From an uncultured Faecalibacterium sp. (lineage in GTDB: Bacteria > Bacillota > Clostridia > Oscillospirales > Ruminococcaceae): DNA of 64,000 bases. The notes under the pieces are model-generated. The model searched no databases and was not told where the DNA came from. It saw only the letters and a list, made by a program, of their open reading frames with translations. The stretch covers positions 12,863 to 76,862 of the forward strand of contig CAKTEF010000007.1 in the NCBI GenBank assembly GCA_934547065.1, in the 5' to 3' direction. Below are positions 48,337-58,598 of the stretch, piece after piece. The translations under genes were made by a program, and so were the position numbers. Position 1 is the stretch's first letter; the number at the start of each line of letters is the position of its first letter.

Positions 48337-49600
48337 ATTCCACCTCCGCGCCCAATGGCTTGATGGCTGTAAAGAAATTCGGCCAGCTCTTTTCCACGGC
48401 CTCGGCCCCGGCAATGGGCAGCGGCAGACCCGCCGCCAGCGCCAGCACCGCAAGGCTCATGACCACACGGTGGTCGTTGTGGCCGGAAAGGGGAGCCGCC
48501 GGGGCATGGAGCGCCCCGGCGCAGCCCGTGACGGTAATGGTGCCGCCCTCGCTTTCCAGGATGCCGCCGCAGGCCCGCAGCTCCGTTTCCATGGCCGCGA
48601 TGCGGTCGCTCTCCTTGATGCGGAGCCGCTCGGCATTGCGGATGACTGTGGTGCCCTCGCACAGCAGGCCCAGCACCATCAGCACGGGGCCCAGGTCCGG
48701 GCAGTCGGCAAGGTCGATGTCCACCCCATGGAGCGGGGCCTTTTCAAAGGTGATGCCCTGTTCCGTGCGGGCAAAGCGTGCCCCGCACCGGCGCAGGATG
48801 TCCAGGATGACGGCATCGCCCTGTAAGGTCTGTTCCGCCAGGCCGGTCAGGGTCACGCCCCCGGCCACAGCCCCCAGCACGGCAGGGAACGCCGCCTGGC
48901 TGTAATCGCCCTCCACGGTGTAATCGCAGGGGGTATAGTGCTGGCCGCCGGGGATCTCCAGCGTCGTCCCGTCCAGCCAGCGGCTGGTGATGCCAAACGC
49001 CGCCTGCACCGCACGGGTCATGTCGATGTAGCTCCGGCTCTCCACCGGAGGGATCAGGTGCAGGGTGCTGGTGCCGGGCAGCAGGGGCAGCGCAAACAGC
49101 AGCCCGCTGATGAATTGGCTGGACACATTGCCCGCCAGCTCGTATTCCCCGGCGCGCAGTGCGCCCTCCACGGTCAGGCCGCCGGGCGTAGGTTCAAACC
49201 GCAGCCCCTGCGCCCTGTAAAGCGTCTGATACACCGACTGCGGCCGCTCCATCAGCCGCCCGCGGCCGGTAAAGGTCACTTCCCGGCCGGTCAGGCTGGC
49301 CAGCGGGATCAGAAACCGCAGCGTGCTTCCGCTTTCGCAGCAGTCCACCGGGGCATCCACCGGCAGAAACCGGCCCAGCCCCTCCACCACGGCATCGTCC
49401 GCTCCGGCGGCCACGCGGGCGCACAGCTGCCCGGCCGCGCCCAGCGTGGCGGAGATATCCTTGCTGAATTCCAGATTCTGGATGCGGGAGGTGCCTTTGG
49501 CCAGCGCCGCGCAGAGCACCGCCCGGTGCGCCATGCTTTTGCTGGGGGGCGCTGTGATGCTGCCGCCCACCGTCCGGCTTGGTTTCATCGTAATGTTCAT
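48326..49600 (-). CDS. aroA: 3-phosphoshikimate 1-carboxyvinyltransferase (EPSP synthase)
   Basis: A 424-aa enzyme joining PEP to shikimate-3-phosphate. PPSKSMAHRAVLCAALAKG holds the shikimate-phosphate Lys/Ser; SGSTLRFLIPLASLTG and the later LRIKESDRIAAMETELRACGG and GHNDHRVVMSLAVLAL are conserved blocks. ATG 49600 starts 4 nt after the aroF stop, so it is coupled. The M at 49663 lies within aroF. Confidence 0.95.
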   Translation of the reverse strand: MNITMKPSRTVGGSITAPPSKSMAHRAVLCAALAKGTSRIQNLEFSKDISATLGAAGQLCARVAAGADDAVVEGLGRFLPVDAPVDCCESGSTLRFLIPLASLTGREVTFTGRGRLMERPQSVYQTLYRAQGLRFEPTPGGLTVEGALRAGEYELAGNVSSQFISGLLFALPLLPGTSTLHLIPPVESRSYIDMTRAVQAAFGITSRWLDGTTLEIPGGQHYTPCDYTVEGDYSQAAFPAVLGAVAGGVTLTGLAEQTLQGDAVILDILRRCGARFARTEQGITFEKAPLHGVDIDLADCPDLGPVLMVLGLLCEGTTVIRNAERLRIKESDRIAAMETELRACGGILESEGGTITVTGCAGALHAPAAPLSGHNDHRVVMSLAVLALAAGLPLPIAGAEAVEKSWPNFFTAIKPLGAEVEYAG

Positions 49601-49604
49601 TGTC

Positions 49605-50621
<1,017 letters not shown>

Positions 50622-50696
50622 CTCTTTGCGTTCCTTTCTTTTTCAGCATCCTCGCCTTCTCAGGCGCTTGCGCGCCGGGCTTTGACCGAGAGGGTA

Positions 50697-51164
50697 TTAC
50701 TGCACCAGATGGCTCTGGGCACCGCCGTCCAGGCGGAGCAGCTGCACCAGATAGGCGCAGGCGTGCAGGTATCCGCTGACACCCTCGCCTGCAAAGCGGC
50801 CCTGGCAGCCGAACGAGACCACATCCACGCTCCGGAACGGCTCCTTGCCGCTGGGGTCAGCCGAAAGCATCACTTCCACAGCCGGAACGCTGCATCCCTG
50901 AAGCGCTTCCAGGATGGCCACGCTGTAATAGGCGTAGCCGCCGGGGTTCAGGATGATGCCGTCGGCCCGGCCTGCCGCCGACTGGATCTCGTCGATCAGG
51001 TCGCCCTCGTGGTTCGATTGGAAAAAGTCCGTTTCAATGCCCATCTGGGCGCAGCAGCTCTCGATCGAATCCAGCAGGGTGTCGTAGTCGATGGTTCCCT
51101 CCACCCCCGGTTCCGAAAACTGCATCCGGTTGATGTTGGGGCCGTTAATCACTAAAAATTTCAT
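50697..51164 (-). CDS. AroQ-like (type II 3-dehydroquinase fold) protein lacking canonical catalytic residues
   Basis: A 155-aa protein with the flavodoxin-like type II dehydroquinase fold: MKFLVINGPNIN (conserved Asn10), FFQSNHEGDLIDEIQSA, GIILNPGGYAYYSVAILEAL and VPAVEVMLS. Compared with Mycobacterium AroQ, the lid Arg19 is Ser17, the catalytic Tyr24 is Glu22, His81 is Tyr79 and His101 is Met99. The lid reads MQFSEPGVEG instead of LGxREPxxYG. Position in the aro operon, 20-nt overlap with aroEK and intact frame argue for a used gene. It may be an altered enzyme or a pseudoenzyme, in which case dehydroquinate dehydration needs another gene. Confidence 0.75.
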   Translation of the reverse strand: MKFLVINGPNINRMQFSEPGVEGTIDYDTLLDSIESCCAQMGIETDFFQSNHEGDLIDEIQSAAGRADGIILNPGGYAYYSVAILEALQGCSVPAVEVMLSADPSGKEPFRSVDVVSFGCQGRFAGEGVSGYLHACAYLVQLLRLDGGAQSHLVQ

Positions 51165-52407
51165 CCAGTGCCTCCAGCGCCGCATCCACGGCCTGCGCAA
51201 CGGTGGTCCGGTTGAGAACAACAGCATCCGCCGCCGCAAGGTAGAGCGGGCGGCGCTCTTTCTCCATCTGCCTCAGTGCCTCCGGGCTGCTGGAAAGGGG
51301 CCTGCCGCCGCCCACGGTCAGTTCTTCCAGCGGCCGGTCAAGGAACAGCACCACGCCGTTCTGGCGCAGCACACGCAGATTTTCCGGCTTTTTCAGGATG
51401 CCGCCCCCGCAGGAGATCACCTGCCGCCCCTCTTTGGAAAAGCGGGCCGTCTGCTCGCTTTCGCGGCGGCGGAACCCCTCCTCGCCCTCGGCGGCAAAGA
51501 TATCCGGGATGCTGCGGCCGTCGGCCTTGACGATCTCCTCGTCCAGATCCACAAAGGTGCGGCCCAGCTGCTTTGCCAGCAGCCTGCCCAGCGTGGATTT
51601 TCCGCAGGAGGGCATCCCCACCAGCACCACGTTCAGCTGCTCCTTGCGCAGGGCGGCTGTGATCCGGCGGATCCGGGCCGGGGCATCCCCGAACTTCCGG
51701 TCCAGGAAATATTCGGCCGCATACACGGCCTGTGCCACCAGCATTTCCAGGCCGCCCACGGCCACGGGCACCCCGGCCTCCTCGGCGCGGAGCACCAGTT
51801 CGGTCTTGTCCGGGTTATACACCACGTCCACCACGGCCTCCAGCCCCGGCATGGCGGCCACATCCAGGCTGCACACGCCCACGTTGGGGTACATGCCCGC
51901 CGGGGTGGTATTGACCACGATCTGCGCCCCGCTGGAAACGGCTTCGGTGTAGCTCAGCTCGCCCTTTGCCCTGTCCGGCGTGCGGCTGACCGTGAGCACC
52001 CGGGCCGCGCCCCGGTCCAGCGCCACCGCGCGGGTGGTGTTGTGGGTGCCGCCGGTGCCCAGGATCAGCACCGTGCGGCCCGCAAAGTCCACCCCGTGGG
52101 CCGCGCACAGATGGGCAAAGCCCAGATAATCGGTGTTGTAGCCATAGAGCAGGCCGTTTTTGTTCACCACGGTGTTCACGGCCCCGATGGCCTTGGCGCG
52201 GGGGTCGAGATAGGTGCAATATTCCATCACCAGCCGCTTATACGGGATGGTGACGTTGATGGCCTTGAACGCCCGCTTTTCCAGAAATGCGCGGGCCTCG
52301 GCCTCGGTGGGCAGGGGGCACAGCTCGTACCGGTAGCCGCAGAGCATCTCGTGGATGATCTTGGAGTAGGAGTGGCCCAGCTTTCCGCCAATGAGTCCGT
52401 ATTCCAT
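51145..52407 (-). CDS. Shikimate dehydrogenase - shikimate kinase fusion
   Basis: A 420-aa bifunctional protein for two successive shikimate steps. AroE part (about 1-250): YGLIGGKLGHSYSKIIHEM, NVTIPYK with catalytic K57, YNTDYLGF with D93 and NADP loop ILGTGGTHNTTRAVAL. AroK part (about 256-420): Walker A GMPSCGKS (264-271), FVDLDEEI, EEGFRRRESE, ISCGGGIL. The junction is a short basic helix (ITAALRKEQ). The start abuts the aroC stop (TAAATG) and the end overlaps the AroQ-like gene. Confidence 0.94.
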   Translation of the reverse strand: MEYGLIGGKLGHSYSKIIHEMLCGYRYELCPLPTEAEARAFLEKRAFKAINVTIPYKRLVMEYCTYLDPRAKAIGAVNTVVNKNGLLYGYNTDYLGFAHLCAAHGVDFAGRTVLILGTGGTHNTTRAVALDRGAARVLTVSRTPDRAKGELSYTEAVSSGAQIVVNTTPAGMYPNVGVCSLDVAAMPGLEAVVDVVYNPDKTELVLRAEEAGVPVAVGGLEMLVAQAVYAAEYFLDRKFGDAPARIRRITAALRKEQLNVVLVGMPSCGKSTLGRLLAKQLGRTFVDLDEEIVKADGRSIPDIFAAEGEEGFRRRESEQTARFSKEGRQVISCGGGILKKPENLRVLRQNGVVLFLDRPLEELTVGGGRPLSSSPEALRQMEKERRPLYLAAADAVVLNRTTVAQAVDAALEALDEIFSD

Positions 52408-53550
52408 TTATTGTTCCTCCCTGCGGTATTCGGTGGGGTTTTCCATCCAGGCCGTGCCGTAGCGGGCCGTGAGCAGATCGCCCACCGCCAGCGCTGCCGC
52501 GCAGGTCTGCACGATGGCAGCTCTGGGCACGATGCAAGGGTCGTGCCGGCCCTGAATGGACAGCTTCGCGTCTTTTTTTGCGATATAATCCACGGTGTCC
52601 TGCTGTTTATAGATGCTGGGCGTAGGCTTGACCACGGTGCGGAACACCACAGGCATCCCGTTGGAGATGCCGCCGTTCAGGCCCGCATTGTGATTGGTGG
52701 CCGTGACCACACGCCCATTCTGCATCCGGAACGCATCGTTGGCCTCGGAGCCTTTCTGATCGGCAAAGCCGAACCCGGTGCCGAACTCGATGCCCTTGAC
52801 CGCCGGAATGGAAAAGGCCAGGTGGGCCAGCGTGCTTTCCATGCTGTCAAAATACGGCTCGCCCACCCCGGCGGGCAGGCCGAGGATGGCCGTTTCCAGC
52901 ACGCCGCCCACGCTGTCGCCCTCGGCACCGGCGGCGCGGATGGCCGCTTTCATCGGTTCTTCCACCGCCGGGTCCAGCAGGGCAAAGCCCTCGGTTTTGG
53001 CCAGCAGCCGTTCGGCCTGGGCGGCCAGGGCGGCGGAGTCATCCAGCGCAAAGGGGGTGTCGGCCACCCCGGCACACCGCCCGATGTGGGTCGCAATGTT
53101 GATGCCGGCCCGGTCCAGCGCCCCCAGCACGATGGCACCGCCCGCCACCAGCGCCGCCGTGACCCGGCCCGAAAAATGCCCGCCGCCGCGTGCATCCTGG
53201 AAGCCGTGATATTTGGCGTAGGCCGTATAATCCGCGTGGCCGGGGCGGAGCAGGTCCGCCGTTTTGGCGTAGTCGGCGCTGCGGGTGTTCCGGTTTTCGA
53301 TCATCAGGGCAATGGCGGTGCCGGTGGTGCGGCCATTGACCACACCGGACAGCAGCTGCACCGCGTCGGCTTCCACGCGGGGGGTGGAAAGTCCGTCGCC
53401 CCGTGCGCGGCGCTTGTCCATGCAGGCGGCCAGGAACGCCTCATCCACCGGCACCCCGGCGGCCATGCCGTCCAGCACAGCGCCCACCGCGCGGCCGTGG
53501 CTCTCGCCGAAGATGGTCAGGGCAAGGTCTGCGCCGAATGTGTTTTTCAT
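52408..53550 (-). CDS. aroC: Chorismate synthase
   Basis: A 380-aa FMN-dependent enzyme that eliminates phosphate from EPSP to form chorismate. Conserved blocks: TIFGESHGRAVGAVLDGMAAG, DKRRARGDGLSTPRVEADAV, RPGHADYTAYAKYHGFQDARGGGHFSGR with catalytic His, and C-terminal KPTPSIYKQQDTVD, GRHDPCIVPRA. It lies 6 nt after aroB and directly before aroEK. Confidence 0.97.
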   Translation of the reverse strand: MKNTFGADLALTIFGESHGRAVGAVLDGMAAGVPVDEAFLAACMDKRRARGDGLSTPRVEADAVQLLSGVVNGRTTGTAIALMIENRNTRSADYAKTADLLRPGHADYTAYAKYHGFQDARGGGHFSGRVTAALVAGGAIVLGALDRAGINIATHIGRCAGVADTPFALDDSAALAAQAERLLAKTEGFALLDPAVEEPMKAAIRAAGAEGDSVGGVLETAILGLPAGVGEPYFDSMESTLAHLAFSIPAVKGIEFGTGFGFADQKGSEANDAFRMQNGRVVTATNHNAGLNGGISNGMPVVFRTVVKPTPSIYKQQDTVDYIAKKDAKLSIQGRHDPCIVPRAAIVQTCAAALAVGDLLTARYGTAWMENPTEYRREEQ

Positions 53551-53556
53551 ACCGTG

Positions 53557-54596
<1,040 letters not shown>

Positions 54597-54600
<4 letters not shown>

Positions 54601-55667
54601 TTTGTATACACTCCTAACAGCCGTACCGTGCGGCAGGTATGGTTCAGCTCGCGCAGCAGCGCGGCAGTCTCGTCGGCGGTGGGGTCGCCCACCAGCTCAA
54701 CATAAAAATAATATTCAAAGGGCACATGGGGCATGGGCCGGCTCTTGATGGATTCCATATTGAAGCCGCTGGCACCGATGATCTGGATCACTTCGCCCAG
54801 CTTGCCGGGCTTGTTGTCCACCGTGAACAGCAGCGAGAACCGGTTGCCCGCCGTGGGCTTTTCGCGGCTGAGCACGATAAAGCGGGTGGTGTTGTCGCCG
54901 TCGGTGTTGATGCGGGGCACCAGCACTTCCAGCCCGTACAGCGCCGCCGTTTCCACGCTGGCAATGGCCGCCTTGGTCCGATCGCCCGTTTCGGCCACAT
55001 ATTTTGCGGCCATGGCCGTGTTTGGCATGGCCGTGGCCGGCAGGCGGAACTGCTTTAAGAACGTCTCGCTCTGGGCGATGGCCTGCTGGTGGCTGTACAC
55101 ATGGGTCAGATCCGCCAGCTGGGTGCCGGGCAGCACCAGCAGGTTCTGGGAGATGGGCAGGTCGTAGACATCCACCACCCACAGATCCGGGTGGTTGTAG
55201 CACAGATCCAGCACGGCGGAAACATCGCCCGCGTGGCTGTTTTCAAACGGCACCACACCGTGGGCGGCATCGCCCTGTTCCACGGCATCGAACACCTCGT
55301 CCCAGGTGGCGTAGCTCACGGCCTCGGCGTGGGGGAACAATGCCCTGAGCGCAATGTGGGCAAAGGCCCCCTCCACGCCCTGGTAGGCGGCGCGGCCGCG
55401 CCCCAGCACCTCGGCTTCGTACTGCTTGGCCACGTCCATCAGGTTCTGCACATGGTCCCGGTAATAGGGCCGCAGGGCCGGTTCCCGGATCCGGGCCTCG
55501 GCCCTGTCCAGCACCACCTTTTCCCGCGCGGCATCAAAGATGGGCAGCCCGTGCTCCTTTTTGTATTCCGCCACGGCCAGCACGGCGGCCATCCGCCGCT
55601 CAAACAGGGCGGCCAGCTGGGCATCCACCGCGTCGATCTCCCGGCGGGCGTTCTCCAGTGCGTCCAT
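54597..55667 (-). CDS. pheA: Bifunctional chorismate mutase / prephenate dehydratase (P-protein)
   Basis: A 356-aa protein leading chorismate to phenylpyruvate. Residues 1-88 are an AroQ-class chorismate mutase (NARREIDAVDAQLAALFERRM), 92-268 the prephenate dehydratase (AYQGVEGAFAHIAL, VVPFENSHAGDV, and TTRFIVLSRE), and 275-356 an ACT domain with the Phe-binding GFNMESIKSRP. Thus this branch is feedback controlled while TyrA here is not. First gene of the aro operon; AAAGGAAG precedes the ATG. Confidence 0.96.
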
Positions 55668-55711
55668 CGTTCCACTTCCTTTGCACTCTGATTTTTCGGT
55701 GATTCTGAATT

Positions 55712-55740
55712 AGTATACCATAACCCGGACACGGAAACAA
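55712..55740 (-). promoter_or_regulatory. Promoter of the aromatic amino acid operon
   Basis: Minus strand -35 TTGTTT (55740-55735), 17-nt spacer, -10 TATACT (55717-55712). The leader is about 40 nt, with no T-box or leader peptide visible. Confidence 0.6.
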
Positions 55741-55804
55741 CAAAGCCCGCATCCTTTCCAAGCGGACAATTTTTCAAACACCGACCCCATAAAGCGAAAA
55801 AAAT

Positions 55805-55845
55805 TGCAAAGAAAATGCCCCGCGCCGTTCCGGGTGCAGGGCATC
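55805..55845 (-). terminator. Terminator after the small basic protein gene
   Basis: Minus strand ATGCCC / GGGCAT stem with GC-rich inner arms, followed by TTTTCTTTGCAATTTTTTT. Confidence 0.6.
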
Positions 55846-55850
55846 GCGCT

Positions 55851-56015
55851 TTACGGTTTTTTCAGTTCTTCCCGGCTGCGGGCGCGGCCATAGTAGCGGC
55901 CGTAGGGGTTTTCCAGCTCCGCCGCACGGGGCGGGGCGGGGGAAGCGGGCGCAGCCGCCGGGGCCGCCGGGCGGCGGGGGGCACCCTTGCCGCGGCACTT
56001 CACACGGAACCGCAT
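55851..56015 (-). CDS. Small basic Pro/Ala-rich protein, unrecognised (54 aa)
   Basis: Starts MRFRVKCRGKGAPRR, continues with a Pro/Ala stretch, and ends ENPYGRYYGRARSREELKKP. ATG 56015 lies 5 nt after the upstream stop, with GGAGG 8-9 nt before it, so it should be translated from the same mRNA. The conserved-looking C-terminal block and downstream terminator support a real gene. There is no recognisable domain. Confidence 0.6.
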   Translation of the reverse strand: MRFRVKCRGKGAPRRPAAPAAAPASPAPPRAAELENPYGRYYGRARSREELKKP

Positions 56016-56019
56016 GGCC

Positions 56020-56784
56020 TTACGCCTCCGGCTCCACGGTGGAGACTGCCCCGGCCGTCAGGGCCTGCCACAGCTCCTCGCCGCCGGCAAGGTTTTCGGC
56101 TGTGCCGGAGTTCCATGCGCCGCGCATCCCGACATAGAACCCCGCAAGGTACTCCTGGCTGCTGCCGCCCTGGGCGTGGGTGGTGTCGGCCTGGTAATCG
56201 CCCAGGTCCAGCCCGGCCAGCACGGGGCAGTCGGTCCAGCGGTAGACCATGTTCCACCAGTCGCCGTCGTTTCCGGCTTCCGGCAGGCTGCCGTCCAGAT
56301 ACCGCAGGGTGCCGGTGCTCTCCTCGAACCCGGCGGGATCATACAGCAAAAACACCGCGCTCAGGCCGCCCTGCACGTCGGCGGCCAGCTTGGTGGTGCC
56401 CGCCATGGTCAGGTAGGCCTGGGTGTCGGTCTGGGTGTCGCCGCCGGAATAATCCAGCGTGTAGACGTTCAGGGTCACCGCCACCCTGCCGTCGCCGTTC
56501 AAATCTTCGCCATAGGCGGCCAGCTGCTCCTGCAGGGCGGTCACGGTGTCGTCCGGCAGATAATAGGGGGCCACCACGGCCACGTTGTAATCCGCCTTGA
56601 CGGTAAAGAAATACTGTCCGATGAAATTGTAGGCCACAAAGGCCGCCGCAATGCCGATCACGATCACCCATTTCAGGTTGTAATCCCACCAGTTGGCCCA
56701 CCGCTGGCGGCGGGTATACTGCTTTTCGGCGCGGGGCGCAAGATCCTTGGGGTCGATGTCGCGTTCGTAACGATAGCTTGCCAT
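56020..56784 (-). CDS. Single-pass membrane protein with dockerin-like Ca-binding loop, unrecognised
   Basis: A 254-aa protein: charged cytoplasmic N terminus (RYERDIDPKDLAPRAEKQYTRRQRWANWWDYNLKW), one transmembrane helix (VIVIGIAAAFVAYNFIGQYFF), and an extracellular domain containing YGEDLNGDGRVAVTLNVYTLDYSG, a DxNxDGxV EF-hand/dockerin-type loop. The remainder (AQAYLT-like QAYLTMAGTTKLAADVQGGLSAVFLL) suggests a periplasmic-binding-like fold. GGAGAACT precedes the start. It lies 8 nt after plsC and directly before the small basic protein. Confidence 0.75.
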   Translation of the reverse strand: MASYRYERDIDPKDLAPRAEKQYTRRQRWANWWDYNLKWVIVIGIAAAFVAYNFIGQYFFTVKADYNVAVVAPYYLPDDTVTALQEQLAAYGEDLNGDGRVAVTLNVYTLDYSGGDTQTDTQAYLTMAGTTKLAADVQGGLSAVFLLYDPAGFEESTGTLRYLDGSLPEAGNDGDWWNMVYRWTDCPVLAGLDLGDYQADTTHAQGGSSQEYLAGFYVGMRGAWNSGTAENLAGGEELWQALTAGAVSTVEPEA

Positions 56785-56792
56785 AGTTCTCC

Positions 56793-57518
56793 TTACAACT
56801 GTGCCAGGATGGTCTGCCGCACGGCATCCGGCAGTTGTTTCTGCTCCGCCTTGCTCATGCCGGCGGTGCGGATGGGCGGCAGCACCCGGATATGCACCGG
56901 GCCGGGCACGGCACGGTTGCCGTGGGCCTCAAACAGAGCCCGCGCACCGGAAATGGCCACCGGCACCACCGGGGCTTCGGTTTTGACCGCGATGCGGAAC
57001 GCGCCGTTCTTGAACTCCCCGGCACCGCCTTCCTCGCCCTTGTAGCGGGTGCCCTCCGGGAAGATGATAAAGCTCTTGCCGCTCTGGACGATGGCCGTGG
57101 CATCGTTCAGCGCCTTGACCGAGGCGCGCACATCGTCCCGCTTGACGAACACGCAGCCCAGCAGCTTCATCCAGCGGCTGAGCAGGGGGATCTTTCCCAG
57201 CTCCTCCTTGGCCAGGATGCCGTGGGGTGCGTCCAGCCCGGCCAGCAGCAGCGGGATATCATAATAGCTGCGGTGATTGCCCACAAACACGCAGGGGGTG
57301 TCCTTGGGGATGTTCTCCAGCCCCTCCACCACCAGCTGAACGCCGGTCACCTTCAGCACGCCCCGGCTCCAGCGGGGGATGTTCTCGGCCACGATCCGTT
57401 CCACGGTGTCCGTGTCTCCGGCGGCCAGGGCGCGTTCGCCCCGGCGCAGGACCCCGTAATGAACGATCATGTACCCGAACAGATAAACGAATAACGCAAT
57501 GGTGCGCAGAATACTCAC
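56793..57518 (-). CDS. plsC: 1-acyl-sn-glycerol-3-phosphate acyltransferase
   Basis: A 241-aa PlsC-type membrane enzyme adding the second acyl chain in phosphatidic acid synthesis. Catalytic NHRSYYD (HX4D) and FPEGTRYKGEEGG; the VFVKRDD block and an N-terminal helix (TIALFVYLFGYMIVHYGVL) complete the family pattern. Start is GTG 57518 with AAGGAGG 7 nt upstream. Confidence 0.93.
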   Translation of the reverse strand: MSILRTIALFVYLFGYMIVHYGVLRRGERALAAGDTDTVERIVAENIPRWSRGVLKVTGVQLVVEGLENIPKDTPCVFVGNHRSYYDIPLLLAGLDAPHGILAKEELGKIPLLSRWMKLLGCVFVKRDDVRASVKALNDATAIVQSGKSFIIFPEGTRYKGEEGGAGEFKNGAFRIAVKTEAPVVPVAISGARALFEAHGNRAVPGPVHIRVLPPIRTAGMSKAEQKQLPDAVRQTILAQL

Positions 57519-57620
57519 AGGTTTTCCTCCTTCCGGCTCAAAAAGCCATTGTCATTGTAACACACTTTCGCGCAAAATGGGAGAGAACACACTTTTTTTA
57601 CAAATGAGGGTCTTTGCGGC

Positions 57621-57649
57621 TTGCAAATTCCACAAATTCCGGGTATATT
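57621..57649 (+). promoter_or_regulatory. Promoter of the DUF624-like gene
   Basis: -35 TTGCAA (57621-57626), 17-nt spacer, -10 TATATT (57644-57649). Confidence 0.6.
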
Positions 57650-57725
57650 TATAAGCAGAAAGACAGCACAATGGTATCCCCGGCCCTGCCGGGCTGCCGT
57701 GCCGCAAGAAAGGTTTTTTGAACAA

Positions 57726-58562
57726 ATGGGTCTGTTTCCGTCTTCCAAAGATTTCAAAGCGGGGCCGGGTGTCGAGAAAGATGCTCCCCGCAAAACCGGT
57801 ATCGGCCGCTTTTTTGAGCTGGTCGGCCGCGATATGAACGGGATGTTCCTGGCAAACCTGCTCACCTGCATCGGGTTTTTGCCGGTGATCTGCCTGGTGT
57901 ACATCGGTTTTCTCATGAACAACCTGCCCGTGATGCTGGTCAGCGCCGCTGCGGGCGGCATCCTGGCCGGGCCTGCGCTGGCCGGCATGTACGATACCGT
58001 GCTGCGCGCTCTGCGTGACGAGGCCGGGTACTGGTGGGTCACTTACCGCAAGGCGTTCAAGCGCAACTTCAAGGCCAGCATCCTGCCGGGCGTGCTGTAC
58101 TGCGTGGTGGTCACCACCCAGATCTTCCTGGTGTATTTCTGCTTCAACCTGCTGTACCACGGCACCAATGTCGGCGTGCCCATGTGGGTGCTCACCGTGC
58201 TGAACCTGGTGCTGCTGCACATGCTGTTTTCCTACCTGTGGCCGCAGATCGTGCTGCTGGACCAGCCGTTGGGCCAGACGCTGAAAAACAGCCTGAACTG
58301 CATGATCGCGTTCCTGCCCCATGCGCTGGCAGCCGCCCTGGTCACCATCCTGTTCTGGGGGCTTGTGATCCTGTGCATGCCGCTGGGCCTTTTGCTCATG
58401 CTGGTATTCGGCTTCTGGTTCCAGTGCGAAGTCTGCTGCCAGATCGTTTACGGCGACCTGGACCGGGTGTTCCACATTGAGGAGAACATCAAAAAACTCC
58501 ACGATGCGGAACTGGAAGATGCCCTGCGGGCTGAGCGCGGCACCCCGCACGACGAAACATGA
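57726..58562 (+). CDS. DUF624 (YesL-like) membrane protein
   Basis: A 278-aa protein with about five transmembrane helices, e.g. NLLTCIGFLPVICLVYIGFLM, AAAGGILAGPALAGMYDTVLRALRDEAGYWWVTYRKAFKRNFKAS, which is the YesL/DUF624 pattern. Its function is unknown; relatives often sit near carbohydrate transporters. ATG 57726 (MGLFPSSKD) follows AAGAAAGG at some distance. The longer frame from 57621 begins inside the promoter and is rejected. The next gene follows after 36 nt. Confidence 0.82.
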   Translation: MGLFPSSKDFKAGPGVEKDAPRKTGIGRFFELVGRDMNGMFLANLLTCIGFLPVICLVYIGFLMNNLPVMLVSAAAGGILAGPALAGMYDTVLRALRDEAGYWWVTYRKAFKRNFKASILPGVLYCVVVTTQIFLVYFCFNLLYHGTNVGVPMWVLTVLNLVLLHMLFSYLWPQIVLLDQPLGQTLKNSLNCMIAFLPHALAAALVTILFWGLVILCMPLGLLLMLVFGFWFQCEVCCQIVYGDLDRVFHIEENIKKLHDAELEDALRAERGTPHDET

Positions 58563-58598
58563 TACACCGCCCGCAGCGCGGAAAGGAGAGAAGTGCGG

